In this document: piece by piece, positions 36,166 to 48,554 of the stretch
Numbering within the stretch: the stretch's first letter is position 1
How the letters are laid out: every line of letters begins with the position of its first letter
NCBI GenBank assembly: GCA_026686845.1
Contig: JAIVEN010000021.1
Span: 11,736,001 to 11,800,000, forward strand
DNA length: 64,000 bases
Source of the DNA: Adenanthera pavonina
Taxonomy: Eukaryota; Streptophyta; Magnoliopsida; Fabales; Fabaceae
Reading direction: 5' to 3'
Notes under the pieces: generated by a model
Databases searched by the model: none
The model's input: only the letters and a program-made list of their open reading frames with translations
What the model was told of the DNA's origin: nothing
Program-made: the position numbers and the translations under genes

Positions 36166-37323
36166 CACAGAGAATGAGATGATGAGCCCTACAGTACTGA
36201 TAGTTCTCTGAAAAAGGATGACCTAGGATGATTTTAGAAAGATATGATGCCTCATTAATCAGCAGCTAATATGATTGTTCACCTAAGGCTTTTCTCGAAT
36301 GTCCAGCCACTGACTCGAAAGTAGCAAAGAAATGTGATGGTGGGTGATGATAAGTTGAAAGGTAAATACCCCACATATGAAATGAAAGTGGTATCAGTGG
36401 CAAAATGTTTTCAATGATAAATGAAAGAGGCCAGTAAGAAATGAATGATAGAAAGAAAAGAAAAAGTAGCTATGAAAAGAATCAGTAGGGAGAAACTAAG
36501 GTATAAAGGAAGATAAGTTAGAAAAAGAAATAGTCATGAGAAAGGAAATAAGAAGACTAATGTATGATTAAGGTAAGAGGTTAATCAGCCCGTAAGCTAT
36601 GATACTTCCAATGAGCCTAGGCTAGATGAATTCTTTAATGAAGATAGTAGCTTCTTCTAACTAAACCAAGGACTCCAAATCCAAATAGATATTAGAGGTA
36701 TCTATGATGAATGTCATGTGAGATTTGGAGGATATGTTTTAGCTGTGTATTCCCTAAGTATTGGATTAGAAGTGAAGAAATTTTAGAAGGGCATCATGAT
36801 TATAGGCTCCCTTAAAGTTAATGGGTTGAGCAAATACTTGATGCCATAACCAGATTTTAAGTTCTACAATTAAGTATATCATATTTGGGAAATTGTTTCA
36901 TTGCCTATATGTTCTAGGCAATATGTTATTGTAGAAAGAAGTTGAAATGTCAAAAATCTCAGAAAAGGAACTAGAGAAGGATCCAAAAGAAGATCCCATG
37001 GAGATAAAATATGACAATAATAGGTTTGCCATTAGTATTGAAACCCCATAAGTTCAGCATAGCAAGATATGATGCAAGTGTAAAGTAATGCAAACATAGA
37101 TATGAGTTACAGGAAGAATATGTATGTATGATGTCCAAGGTAAAAATTATGAAGCAAGAAAGGAGAAAATAGTGGCAGGCACTTTAGGGAATTATGAAAC
37201 CTTGAGATGGTAGATTGCTAGTCTTGGTATGAAATCTAGCTATAGGAAGAAATGTTTATGGCCGGAAGATCTCACAATGAATGAAATCTTCCGTTAGCTG
37301 CCAAGGTGAGAATAAAGGGAGGT

Positions 37324-37463
37324 AGCTCTTGGGTTTAAGCCCAATCGAGCAAGCTCTTGGGAAGAAGCCCAATTGAGCCAAGAAAGATGAAATCCTCCAT
37401 ATGATAAAGGCCACCAAGGCAAGGCTGATGAAAGGTAGCTCTTGGGGTGATACCTAAATGAGC
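37324..37463 (+). repeat. Three copies of a ~27-bp hairpin-forming repeat
   Basis: AGCTCTTGGG...CCCAA.CGAGC occurs at 37324-37350, again at 37352-37378, and a weaker copy (AGCTCTTGGGG...AATGAGC) at 37438-37463. Each starts GCTC and ends GAGC, with an inner TTGGG/CCCAA pairing in the first two. Confidence 0.6.
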
Positions 37464-39332
37464 CAAAAATGGTGAGAGGCCGAAAGCTGGATTCTAACTG
37501 AGTTAGCAAGAGACTGTTAAAGGGTCGAGAAATCTCCCTTAAGATGCCAAAACACTAATTAACCTTGACTAAGCAGCTAAGGAAGTTATGGATAAAAACA
37601 ATAAAGTAGAAGTATGAAAAGAGATAAAGAGCAATGACCACTGCATTAATATCATTAAGACCCTAACCCATAAAAGTGAAGATAATCGAAAGGCTATGCT
37701 AAGATAAGTGAAAGTATTGGGTTTGGGAATATGTTTATACATGAAGGTAGAAAGGTAAGTTGAGACTCTAAGTTGACAAAAGTTAGAGTAAAGAATAAAG
37801 AAGCAGTATAAGCAATGAATGAAAATGAAAATGGTGATGAGATGCCATTATTGGATAGCAAACAATTGATAGAAGAAAGATGAAAATAGTGGTTCAATGG
37901 CCTAGAAATTAAAGTAGTAAAATATTTAAAGGTTAGGTAGATAAGTTATGGCTTGAAATGAAGCACATTGACAGTATTATATAAGACCAGTTTTGGCATG
38001 AGTACATACAGAGCCCTGAGCATTCAATAGTTAAGTGAGCTCAAATGAGGAAAATGTAAAGAGTAAGAAAGAAAAGATGTGCCAATTGTTAAATAACGGC
38101 ACTATGAAGTTATGATAAAGTCAGATAGTCAGGATAAGGCACCTGCTAAGATTATATGAGTATAAGTATAAGTAATGTAATGGTGGTTCTCAAGAATGAT
38201 GTGCTAAAGTGCTCCGAATCTGTAACGAGCATGAAAGATGACTGAGGATTTTTAAAATATTTTAAATAAAATTATTGACTTACTAAATTTAGTTAATGTA
38301 CCTCATGAAAGTACGGTCAGTAGGTTATAGAATCTCCCAAGGGTCGCAGTAGATCCTAATAAAGTAAGTAAAGTTATGAGTGGGAGAGACCAAAAACCTG
38401 AATAAGATGAGAGATTTACTAAGTCTAGTAAGATGTTATAAAAATTTTATTGTGAAAAATTTTTCTCAGACTATCTTACCGCTTGATTAAGAAGAAAAGT
38501 TTGTCGAAAAAGAGGTAAGAAATGAGTTTTTATGAATTGAAAGAAGCTAAACCTCCTCCCTTGAAATGATTAATCTTGATTCAATGATGACCCAAGGGGT
38601 CGATAATAAGGAAAGAAAGTATGGATCAAGGTGTGAGTAGTAAAGCAGGGTTGAGTTGAGGATAGTAGCCTATGTTTTATATAATAAATTTTTATGAAAA
38701 CTATATTCCCACAGATAGCAGCGGTAAGTAATGCTTTCAAGATACGGAGTTGTGATAAGTTAAAATGAGTTATAATCTTTATGATTATAACATCGAAGTA
38801 TTATGAGAACACCAAGAACCTTGAGTGATAATGAAATAAAGGATGAGTGGACTTGAGGTCAGGAAAAAGAAAAAAAAGGAAATGATGGCCTTGTAAGTGC
38901 CATGTAAGCAAAGCTAGTGTAGTCAGCTTATGCTTAATAGAAAGATTATTTATGTAAATAGCATAAAGTTATGAAAAATAAAGGAAAGGAATGATGTCAG
39001 GTGCCAAAGAAGAGACTATAGTATGAATAAGAGAAGAAAGTTATGAAAGCATGGATGATGAATAAGAATGGGTATGTTACATGGAATTTTCAATACCCCA
39101 AAGGTAAACTAAGTTTATGATGTTCTCAACATTTCCTAACATGAAAGGCATGCCAGATCTTTCAGATGCTATGAATGGAGGAATAAGACTAAAGTGAAAA
39201 GTTAACTTTTAAATCATATAATTAAGATATGAAAGTATTCCTCTAGTAAAATGGTCTGGAAATTAGGAAATAAATAGAAAGAAAGTATGTGATACAAGTA
39301 TGTATCCAAATTTCGAGGACGAAATTTATTTT

Positions 39333-39345
39333 AAGGGGGAGGGAA
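39333..39345 (+). promoter_or_regulatory. Polypurine tract of the gag-only element
   Basis: AAGGGGGAGGGAA directly before the 3' LTR start at 39347. The same tract precedes the LTR at 30992 and, inverted, follows 46866. Confidence 0.85.
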
Positions 39346-39346
39346 T

Positions 39347-40421
39347 TGTAACATCCCAAGAAAGTTAAGATATGTAGAAATGTATAGAGATTTTGCAAAA
39401 ACGGACAGACCCCGTTTTGTGTGAAAAAGGGCAAGGAGGTTATTTTTCCCAGTTGAATGGAAAAATGAGAAAACTATATTTTTACCCTCAAAGAATTATA
39501 AAAAGGACATCCATGTCCCAAAAGCATTGAAATGTACGTGGAGAAAGAAATAAAAAGTTTTGCGGAAAATTACACCTAATGACCCGAAAGTTTCAGAAAT
39601 TATAATTTAACCCCGGGTCAAGGGCAATTTTGTAAATATACAAAATTACTGTCAAAACGAAGCCCTCGACGAGAGAAGTCCAATGGTATATGGCACTGAG
39701 AGTTAATGTTCAAGAATAAAGAAATAATCAGTGCCGAGTGTCCAAAAGTAATAGTAAACCGATAAAGTAAACTGTGGGTCCTACCGATGGTTAAAAAGAA
39801 ATTGGGTCTGGATATGGGCCATACACAGATACCATTTGGGACAGGACAATTATGGAAATATAAAAATAAAATTAGAATAGTCCTGTATCCCAAAAATGTT
39901 AAAGTACTATAAAGACGATTTTATCGGTACGATTAAAAAGTATCCGGATTGAGGTATATCTGGATAAGGAAAATTGGACAAATTTTTGGACACATTTTCC
40001 TCTCTCTCATGCGTGATTTGCTGCAGCCAATTGTCCAAATTATTTAATGATTTTTGAAGGCAAACTTATTGAAGAAGGAGACCAAAAAGTAATCATGGTT
40101 ACTTTTGTAACTAACCATGATTAGCCATGATATTAATCACCTACTTAAGTCATTTAATTACCTTCTTTCTTCATCATTTTCACGCGTGAACCAGTAGCTG
40201 AAACAGAGGAAGAAAACGCAAGAAAAGGAAGGAGAAAAAGAGGAAGAAAAGGAAGAGGAGTCAAAGCAAAATTGAAAAACCAATCGGTAAGCTTTTATGT
40301 TACTACCCTAAGCTTACTATCCATGGTTTTTAAAGCATGATTTATGGTTTAGTTTTCTTCCTTTACACCTTAGGGTTTCATCCAAATTGGTTTTTAGCAT
40401 AGGAATGAGTTTTGGACCATG
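39347..40421 (+). repeat. Partial 3' LTR of the gag-only element
   Basis: Colinear with 30992-32074 with few differences, then breaks in GTTTTGGACCATG, where the sequence turns back on itself. At several diagnostic positions (TTTTGCGG, CAGATACCATTTGG, AAAATTGGAC) it agrees with the inverted LTR at 44317-46866 rather than with the 5' LTR. Confidence 0.85.
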
Positions 40422-40564
40422 GGGAATCCATTTTTGAGGTCAAAATCATGAAATTCCAACTCTAAATACCTCCCCTGTTCTGGCCGAAATCATCTCATAG
40501 TGATAAAAAAAAATTTCCTTCAAATCACTTCAAACCTTCCATGGATTCATGCTTCTAAAAGTAA
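40409..40564 (-). other. Fold-back junction: inverted LTR snippet and filler
   Basis: GTTTTGGACCATG at 40409-40421 belongs to both the direct LTR and an inverted LTR segment (reverse of about 32098-32262). The inverted snippet continues to 40556, and eight bases of filler (AAAAGTAA, 40557-40564) lead into inverted interior sequence corresponding to 37023 and below. This is a two-step template switch with microhomology and then filler. Confidence 0.8.
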
Positions 40565-43026
40565 GCAAACCTATTATTGTCATATTTTATCTCCATGGTA
40601 TCTTCTTTTGGATCCTTCTCTAGTTCCTTTTCTGAGATTTTTGACATTTCAACTTCTTTCTACAATAACATATTGCTTAGAACATATAGGCAATGAAACA
40701 ATTTCCCAAATATGATATACTTAATTGTAGAACTTAAAATCTGGTTATGGCATCAAGTATTTGCTCAACCCATTAACTTTAAGGGAGCCTATAATCATGA
40801 TGCCCTTCTAAAATTTCTTCACTTCTAATCCAATACTTAGGGAATACACAGCTAAAACATATCCTCCAAATCCCACATGACATTCATCATAGATACCTCT
40901 AACATCTATTTGGATTTGGAGTCCTTGGTTTAGTTAGAAGAAGCTACCATTCTCATTAAAGAATTCATCTAGCCCAAACTCATTGAATTATCATAGTTTA
41001 TGGGCTGATTAACCTCTTACCTTGATCATACATTAGTCTTCTTATTTCCTTTCTCATGACTATTTCTTTTTCTAACTTACCTTCCTTTATACCTTAGTTT
41101 CTCCCTACTGATTCTTTTCATAATTACTTTTTCTTTTCTCTCTCTTTCTTTTTTTTTTTTCTATCATTCATTTCCTACTGGCCTCTTTCATTCATTACTG
41201 AAAACATCTTGCCACTAGACTTATTTATAGGTGATGTACTTACTTTTATATTCGTTGCCATCACCTACCATTATATTTCTTTGCTACTTTCGAGTCAGTG
41301 GCTGGACATTCGAGAAAAGTCTTAGGTGAACATTCATACTAGCTGCTGATTAATGAGGTTTCATATCTTTCTAAAATCATCCTAGGTCATCCTTTTTCAG
41401 AGAACTATCAGTACTGTAGGGCTCATCATCTCATTCTCTGTGGAGGTCTACTGCAACCTCATTATTGGTCTACTGCGACCATGAGATCTACTGCGATCTC
41501 TAAGCCCTACTAGGATCCTCTGTGATCCTACATCATCATTTTACTGATAGGATCTAACTGCGATCTAACTCTGAAAGAATTCAAGACCTAAGGTAAATAA
41601 ATAATATGTAAAATATCCTCAACTAATCCAGCAACTACAATTAGCTATCCTTAAGACTAATCCCTTATGCCCCTAGAATATTCTTAGGCCAGATTTTCAT
41701 AAAACGATACTTCATACTTGTAGGGGATAACTATAATCGAGAAGAGTATCTTTCTTTCATGCTACTATTATTTCATAGCTTCATTTTCTTTCTGCTTTTC
41801 TCACTTTTGTCAGTAGCAGCTTCTCTAACATTTGCTAGGTAGCAGACATAAAATTTTGTTTATTCAAACTATTTCTCGTAATTCTGCTAACCTCTACTAG
41901 CATACTCAATTGTCTATTTCGTATTAGGCTTTTCTTTTCCAGATGACTGGCTTTATTCCTCTTCTTAGCTTTTCTGTCTTCCACCTCTAGTCATCATACC
42001 ATTATGACTAGGTGGAGTTCCACACTAACTGTATAAATGTGGCTTCGTACTTATTTACTAATTAATCCATCGCTTGTCGGAACATAATGATCTCATCTTC
42101 TTTCTCATCTCTAACTAATCACAATAAATACTTATTATAAAATATTACAAAATAATCCCCGCATAAATGGCATGTTCCGAGCTTACAGGATCAACTCAGT
42201 ATTATGCCACTATCTATCTGCCTTTTTCTCAAGTACATAAATAGATAGCTATAGGGCTTCCATTTCAGAGGAATAGCTCATTAACCTGAAAATGAGAGAG
42301 GACATCATTTCTAAAACTGAGCTATTACATACTGCAAGTTAACATGATCAATTTTTATTCTCACTGCCAGGTTCATTAATACAACCTGGGGCACCTGTGG
42401 CTGATATTACCACAAAGATGAAATTTCACTATAGTTTCTTGAAGTTGTTTATGAGTGTCTAAGGTTCGCTGTAATTTTTCAATAATCCTTTGCTGCTAAT
42501 TTCCTTTTATTCATAATAACTTGCAAAGGGTCACCCTCTGGTGTCTTTCCTTATTCAAGAGTCTCTACTCTTATTCGTCTCCTAATGCGAACCTTTTTAT
42601 TCCTCTTCATTCCATTCTTATAATAATAAATTCACAATGTATGATCACTCTAATCATATAACATAACACATTTATTTACATGAGTAAACTTCATACATAA
42701 ATTCATATGATCTCATTACATTATCATTTTATTATACTTCCTCTTTATGACTTCTTATGATATACTCAAAACTTGCAGTCATTATTGTTCTTTACATTCA
42801 TATATTAACCATACTCAGAGAACGTACATAAACATATTATTTTATTCACATAGTCACTATATGCATGTTTTCCTTCATAGCCCTTTCTACATCATCACAC
42901 ATCAGTCTCTCTATTCTACCTCTTATACTTTTTTATGACTGCTTATATATTACATATCAAAATTAGCAGTCAGTCAGCATTCTTTACATATATACATATT
43001 CACATATGCATATAACCAACTATCAT

Positions 43027-44151
43027 CTATGAGGAACTAGGACTGTCATGAATGTAGGCTGACACCGAGTCCTCTTGTAGGTCCTCTTCTGGTTCTGGCT
43101 GTTCCTCATATTGTCCCTCTATCGAGTTCTCATGGTTCAGGAACTCTATAGGGTCAGTCTCAGCCCGTTCGGTATTCACCAGTTCCATCCTCAGCTTTTC
43201 ACGATGCCTCAATTCTCGAAGACATTCCTGAAAACTTACTGGCCATTCTCTTCTCATCTCATCCTTTACTATTGCCCAATAGTCATCATCATCAGGCAAT
43301 ATGGTGAGGACCATATCTATCCATGCTGGCTCAAAGAATGGTTGGCCTCGAGATTCCATAAATTCTTTTACATCACTTAACATATCAAAGAAAGTAGTCA
43401 TTGGGGAGTCCCAATAACTTCGGAGACTTTCATTATAAAATCTAGCCACAATCTCCCATACTCTCTGCGCTTCATCAGTGGGAACTTCAGAAACTTCTAC
43501 CATTGGCTGCTTCCCTGAATCACCCTTCTGTACCTTCTCCTTCTTAGCCTTCTTAACTTTCCCCTCTATCATATAATTCTTAATACAATGAGCTAAGTTT
43601 TGGTACTCCCTTCCTTCTAACTTTGCTTTAATGGGTGTCCAAAACTCATCGTCTGGTATTTCGTTGAGGAGGGTGGTGATCCAGATCGGCTCAGGGTATT
43701 CTATTCCTGTTCCTTCTAGAAATGTCTTAACCTTTGACACTTTACTCATGAATGCCATTACTTGCTCTGGTCCCTCTGAGTAAACACCATATTCCTTTGA
43801 GTACTTACGTATGATCTGGTACACTATAAGTTCTACATCTACCGGTCTATCATCCGGGGTATTATTAGGATCCAACAGAAATCTTGCCATGTAGTCCATA
43901 TCTTCATATACCTCAACCGCCCTTTCCTGTGGTAAGGCATCTACAGGAGGAACTGCCCGTATAGGTACTGCTGGAATAGCCTCCTGTATTGGTTGGGGAA
44001 TTCCAACTTCATACTGCCTTTCTTCTACATTCTCCATAGGAACCTTGTTGGAACCTATACTTTCCTCTTGATGGGGCACATCTGGTACCATCTCAGACTC
44101 TTCATGAGCATCTATAACTGAGTTGTTACTTGTTGAAGACATCTTTACCAT
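43027..44151 (-). CDS. Intact gag-like ORF of the inverted copy, 374 residues
   Basis: Open from ATG at 44151 (MVKMSSTSNN...) to the stop at 43027. It is the uninterrupted version of the frame at 33717-34832, three residues longer at the start. Residues ~103-196 and ~224-318 form the two capsid-like repeats. 'SLRSYWDSP' spans the position that is a stop in the direct copy. Only about a dozen residue differences separate the two. No protease, RT or integrase accompanies it. Probably a structural particle protein; no exact family recognised, and expression is unknown. Confidence 0.68.
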   Translation of the reverse strand: MVKMSSTSNNSVIDAHEESEMVPDVPHQEESIGSNKVPMENVEERQYEVGIPQPIQEAIPAVPIRAVPPVDALPQERAVEVYEDMDYMARFLLDPNNTPDDRPVDVELIVYQIIRKYSKEYGVYSEGPEQVMAFMSKVSKVKTFLEGTGIEYPEPIWITTLLNEIPDDEFWTPIKAKLEGREYQNLAHCIKNYMIEGKVKKAKKEKVQKGDSGKQPMVEVSEVPTDEAQRVWEIVARFYNESLRSYWDSPMTTFFDMLSDVKEFMESRGQPFFEPAWIDMVLTILPDDDDYWAIVKDEMRREWPVSFQECLRELRHREKLRMELVNTERAETDPIEFLNHENSIEGQYEEQPEPEEDLQEDSVSAYIHDSPSSS

Positions 44152-44299
44152 CCTTCAATCACAATAACAACTAGTTAGTAGAATAATACTAAAGAACAAT
44201 TTATTTATCACTATTCATTTTTTCCTAACTTAAACTATACTGGCCCATTACTATTGCTCTGAGAGCCTAAACCTTCGGCTCTAAGGCCTAAAACCTTTA

Positions 44300-44311
44300 G
44301 CTCTGATACCA
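44300..44311 (-). promoter_or_regulatory. Primer-binding site of the inverted copy
   Basis: Minus-strand TGGTATCAGAGC, five bases from the LTR end, as in the direct copy. Confidence 0.85.
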
Positions 44312-44316
44312 AAAAG

Positions 44317-46866
44317 TGTAACACCTCCTTTATAGGCCCATTTCCCAAGTATTTAACCATTCTAAAGTCTATTTATATCATAGTAGGATCTTGAATCACA
44401 ATAAATGCCATAACAAAATTTTTCCAACTTTGGCACTATTCATTTAATCTAACTTATTTATTCCAATTAAACTTTGGAAATTCATAACTAAATCAATAAA
44501 AATCATATGCATGTGATTCAAGTCTCCATGTGTAGCTTAAAACATTATCTACATGGGAAAAATATCAATCAGAGCAATTACTTGGCTAATGTGTACAGTA
44601 AATTTCGTCAATTTCTACCATTCATATGGTCAATTTCAGAACTTCCAGTTTTCTGGGCTAACTTTGAAAATTCACTATAAATCTTACACTCATCCTATTT
44701 GAGTGATCTTTGGACCACATGAAAGCTCTTTCTATCTAGTTTTTAAACATAGATAACATTTATACTTTATACATCAGCCAGCCCATACTGTAGAACATTC
44801 ATTTGGTAGTGGTCAGAATGATTGTTTGTATCCTTATACTTACAATACAAAAATTGTAAGATATTTACATGACCATAATTCATCTTCATATCATGCCACA
44901 CCTTAGCTAGAACTTAAAGGAATATTAAAATCTGGAAGAAACTTATTTATCATCACATTTACCAATTTATGCAACAGATCAAAACTCATGGCCGATGCTT
45001 TAATTATCAGGTTAATGGCCAAAGTCTTTCTCTCTTCTCTTCTCTTCCTTGGTGGACTTGCCATTGTTGCTACCTATTCATGGTTAATATTTGGAAGGGT
45101 GAGATTCAAAGAATCTCAGTAGTTAACACCCAACATGCCATCACATCATCACATTAGACATAAAAATATCAAGATAACACATTTTGCATACCTTAACACA
45201 CTTTGAATGCATTATCACATTTGTGTCATATGAATTCATAAAAATTTCGGCAGAGTTTCGTTTTGACAAATGGACATCCCGGGGTCTCAATGCCCCTCCA
45301 AAAACTCAGCCAATACACATAAATCATCTCAAAACATCATTGCAATCATATGACAAGGCATAAAACACATTGAAACAAACATGATAACATAATGCTAGTA
45401 TGGGAAATTAACTACCTTATGATGCTCCCTTACTTTCCAAACTTGGTCCACCACTTTTTGAGCTTTCCAAAACCTTCTTGAACCTATCCACATCATCATT
45501 GAACCAATTTAGCCATTGGTTTTTCGGAATTACACAATACCTTATACACTAAAACTCAAATTTTTCACTTTGTTTTCCTTTGCTTTTTCTTTGTACAACA
45601 TACTTGTTCCTAAGGTTTTGGACCATGGGGAATCCATTTTTGAGGTCAAAATCATGAAATTCCAACTCTAAATACCTCCCCTGTTCTGGCCGAAATCATC
45701 TCATAGTGATAAAAAAAAATTTCCTTCAAATCACTTCAAACCTTCCATGGATTCATGCTTCTAGTGTCTAGTCTATGCTTTCCCTTAAGTTTCATGGTCC
45801 AAAACTCATTCCTATGCTAAAACCCAATTTGGATGAAACCCTAAGGTTTAAAAGAAGAAAACTAAACCATAAATCATGCTTTAAAAACTATGGATAGTAA
45901 GCTTAGGGTAGTAACATAAAAGCTTACCGATTGGTTTTTCAATTTTGCTTTGACTCCTCTTCCTTTTCTTCCTCTTTTTCTCCTTCCTTTTCTTGCGTTT
46001 TCTTCCTCTGTTTCAGCTACTGGTTCACGCGTGAAAATGCAGAGGAAAGAAGGTAATTAAATGACTTAAGTAGGTGATTAATATCATGGCTAATCATGGT
46101 TAGTTACAAAAGTAACCATGATTACTTTTTGGTCTCCTTCTTCAATAAGTTTGCCTTCAAAATCATTAAATAATTTGGACAATTGGCTGCAGCAAATCAC
46201 GCATGAGAGAGAGGAAAATGTGTCCAAAAATTTGTCCAATTTTCCTTATCCAGATATACCTCAATCCGGATACTTTTTAATCGTACCGATAAAATCGTCT
46301 TTATAGTACTTTAACATTTTTGGGATACAGGACTATTCTAATTTTATTTTTATATTTCCATAATTGTCCTGTCCCAAATGGTATCTGTGTATGGCCCATA
46401 TCCAGACCCAATTTCTTTTTAACCATCGGTAGGACCCACAGTTTACTTTATCGGTTTACTATTACTTTTGGACACTCGGCACTGATTATTTCTTTATTCT
46501 TGAACATTAACCCTCAGTGCCATATACCATTGGACTTCTCTCGTCGAGGGCTTCGTTTTGACAGTAATTTTGTATATTTACAAAATTGCCCTTGACCCGG
46601 GGTTAAATTATAATTTCTGAAACTTTCAGGTCATTAGGTGTAATTTTTCGCAAAACTTTTTATTTCTTTCTCAACGTACATTTCAATGCTTTTGGGACAT
46701 GGATATCCTTTTTATAATTCTTTTAGGGTAAAAATATAATTTTCTCATTTTTCCATTCAACCGGGAAAAATGACCTCCTTGTCCTTTTTCACACAAAATG
46801 GGGTCTGTCCGTTTTTGCAAAATCTCTATATATTTCTACATATCTTAACTTTCTTGGGATGTTACA
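44317..46866 (-). repeat. Inverted LTR of the gag-only element (2550 bp)
   Basis: Minus-strand TGTAACATCCCAAG at 46866 through GGAGGTGTTACA at 44317. It is full length and closer to the partial LTR at 39347 than to that at 30992 at diagnostic sites. Confidence 0.9.
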
Positions 46867-48036
46867 ATTCCCTCCCCCTTAAAATAAATTTCGTCCTCGA
46901 AATTTGAATATATACTTGTATCACATACTTTCTTTCTATTTATTTCCTAATTTCCAGACCATTTTACTAGAGGAATACTTTCATATCTTAATTATATGAT
47001 TTAAAAGTCAACTTTTCACTTTAGTCTTATTCCTCCATTCATAGCATCTGAAAGATCTGACATACCTTTCATGTTAGGAAATGTTGAGGACATCATAAAC
47101 TTAGTTTACCTTCGGGGTATTGAAAATTCCATGTAACATACCCATTCTTATTCATCATCCATGCTTTCATAACTTTCTTCTCTTATTCATACTATAGTCT
47201 CTTCTTTGGCACCTGACATCATTCCTTTCCTTTATTTTTCATAACTTTATGCTATTTACATAAATAATCTTTCTATTAAGTATAAGCTGACTACACTAGC
47301 TTTGCTTACATGGCACTTACAAGGCCATCGTTTCCTTTTTTTTCTTTTTTCTGACCTAAAGTCCACTCATCCTTTATTTCATTATCACTCAAGGTTCTTG
47401 GTGTTCTCATAATACTTCGATGTTATAATCATAAAGATTATAACTCATTTTAACTTATCACAACTCCGTATCTTGAAAGCATTACTCACCGCTGCTATCT
47501 GTGGGAATATAGTTTTCATAAAAATTTATTATATAAAACATAGGCTACTATCCTCAACTCAACCCTGCTTTATTACTCACACCCTGATCCATACTTTCTT
47601 TCCTTATTATCGACCCCTTGGGTCATCATTGGATCAAGATTAATCATTTCAGGGGAGGAGGTTTAGCTTCTTTCAATTCATAAAAACTCATTTCTTACCT
47701 CTTTTTCGACAAACTTTTCTTCTTAATCAAGCGGTAAGATAGTCTAAGAAAAATTTTTCACAATAAAATTTTTATAACATCTTACTAGACTTAGTAAATC
47801 TCTCATCTTATTCAGGTTTTTGGTCTCTCCCACTCATAACTTTACTTACTTTATTAGGATCTACTGCGACCCTTGGGAGATTCTATAACCTACTGACCAT
47901 ACTTTCATGAGGTACATTTACTAAATTTAGTAAGTCAATAATTTTATTTAAAATATTTTAAAAATTCTCAGTCATCTTTCATGCTTGTTACAGATTCGGA
48001 GCACTTTAGCACATCATTCTTGAGAACCACCATTAC
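46867..48036 (-). mobile_element. Inverted copy: 3' interior end upstream of the LTR
   Basis: Reverse complement of about 38177-39346, including the polypurine tract (46867-46880) and one GCAGTA hairpin (about 47857-47875). In its own direction the copy reads interior 3' end, LTR, interior 5' part. That is the order of a one-LTR circle opened inside the interior, or of part of a tandem array. Confidence 0.85.
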
Positions 48037-48045
48037 AAAAAGTCA

Positions 48046-48483
48046 TGTGACATCCGGGAGCTGACGATGGCGGGGAGTGATCGTCGGTGCAAGAAAAGTA
48101 GGGATCAGATAAAGTCATAAGGATAAAGTAATGAAGCACCGACAAGGAAAGGTTCCTGGCAGGCTTCTAGGCGGGAGGGGCACATGAATGAATCGAATAC
48201 ATACCAGAACGAGAGGGATCCAGAGACTGTATAGGTATGGGACTATACGGTTAAGGATAGCTTAAAGGAATTGATAGGTACTACCTATACCAACAAGGTG
48301 CACCTACATTTTCGGTAGCCTATCCCTTAAAAACTCCTCAGTTAAGCGTGCTTGACCTGGAGCAATTATGGGATGGGTGACCTCCTGGGAAGGAGGTGTG
48401 TGAGTGAGGACAAAGCACACCGAAATAGTCTGTGTTGGTTTGTGGGGATAGTCGTCAATCCCGAATAGCGGCCGGACGTTACA
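48046..48483 (+). repeat. Cassandra left LTR
   Basis: TGTGACATCCGGG...GACGTTACA. It is followed by GT and the primer-binding site. Confidence 0.93.
48276..48397 (+). promoter_or_regulatory. 5S rRNA-like pol III promoter in left Cassandra LTR
   Basis: AGTTAAGCGTGCTT (48340-48353) matches the 5S box A, and GGATGGGTGACCTCCTGGGA (48371-48390) matches box C. Spacing equals that in plant 5S genes. It is diverged outside the boxes and is not a functional 5S gene. Confidence 0.88.
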
Positions 48484-48554
48484 GTTGGTATCAGAGCCCA
48501 GCCTCTCTTAGTACGGTATGGTTCAGGGACGAACCAAGCGGAAGCTGGTGGGCA

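Larger units (their letters stand above)
34833..39332 (+). other. Long non-coding interior of the gag-only element
   Basis: No pol motif or long sense ORF was found. The longest antisense frames (37294-37509, 37694-37897) cross repeats and are not convincing. It contains GCAGTA hairpins (36041-36165 and 38340-38357), a 27-bp hairpin repeat (37324-37463) and purine-rich decayed sequence. A stretch at 35380-35500 (ACTTCAAGAAGCTATAGTTG..) may be remains of a gag C-terminus. Confidence 0.6.
30992..40421 (+). mobile_element. Non-autonomous gag-only LTR retrotransposon (TR-GAG/LARD-like), 3' LTR truncated
   Basis: LTR 30992-33543, PBS 33549-33560, one gag-like ORF 33717-34832, about 4.5 kb of interior without pol motifs, PPT 39333-39345, and a 3' LTR present only for its first ~1075 bp (39347-40421). 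The 3' LTR stops in a fold-back. No integrase, RT, RNase H or protease motif could be read in any frame, so it would depend on enzymes from another element. Confidence 0.82.
40565..44316 (-). mobile_element. Inverted copy of the gag-only element, 5' interior
   Basis: Reverse complement of about 33544-37023, including PBS, gag-like ORF and GCAGTA hairpins. A segment around 41985-42215 has no counterpart in the direct copy and accounts for most of the length difference. Confidence 0.88.

Noticed and set aside
40409..48036. Inverted arm as a sequencing or assembly fold-back artefact
   Set aside because: The arms differ by many scattered substitutions and by indels such as the extra DNA near 41985-42215. 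An artefact would give near identity. Still worth confirming with reads.
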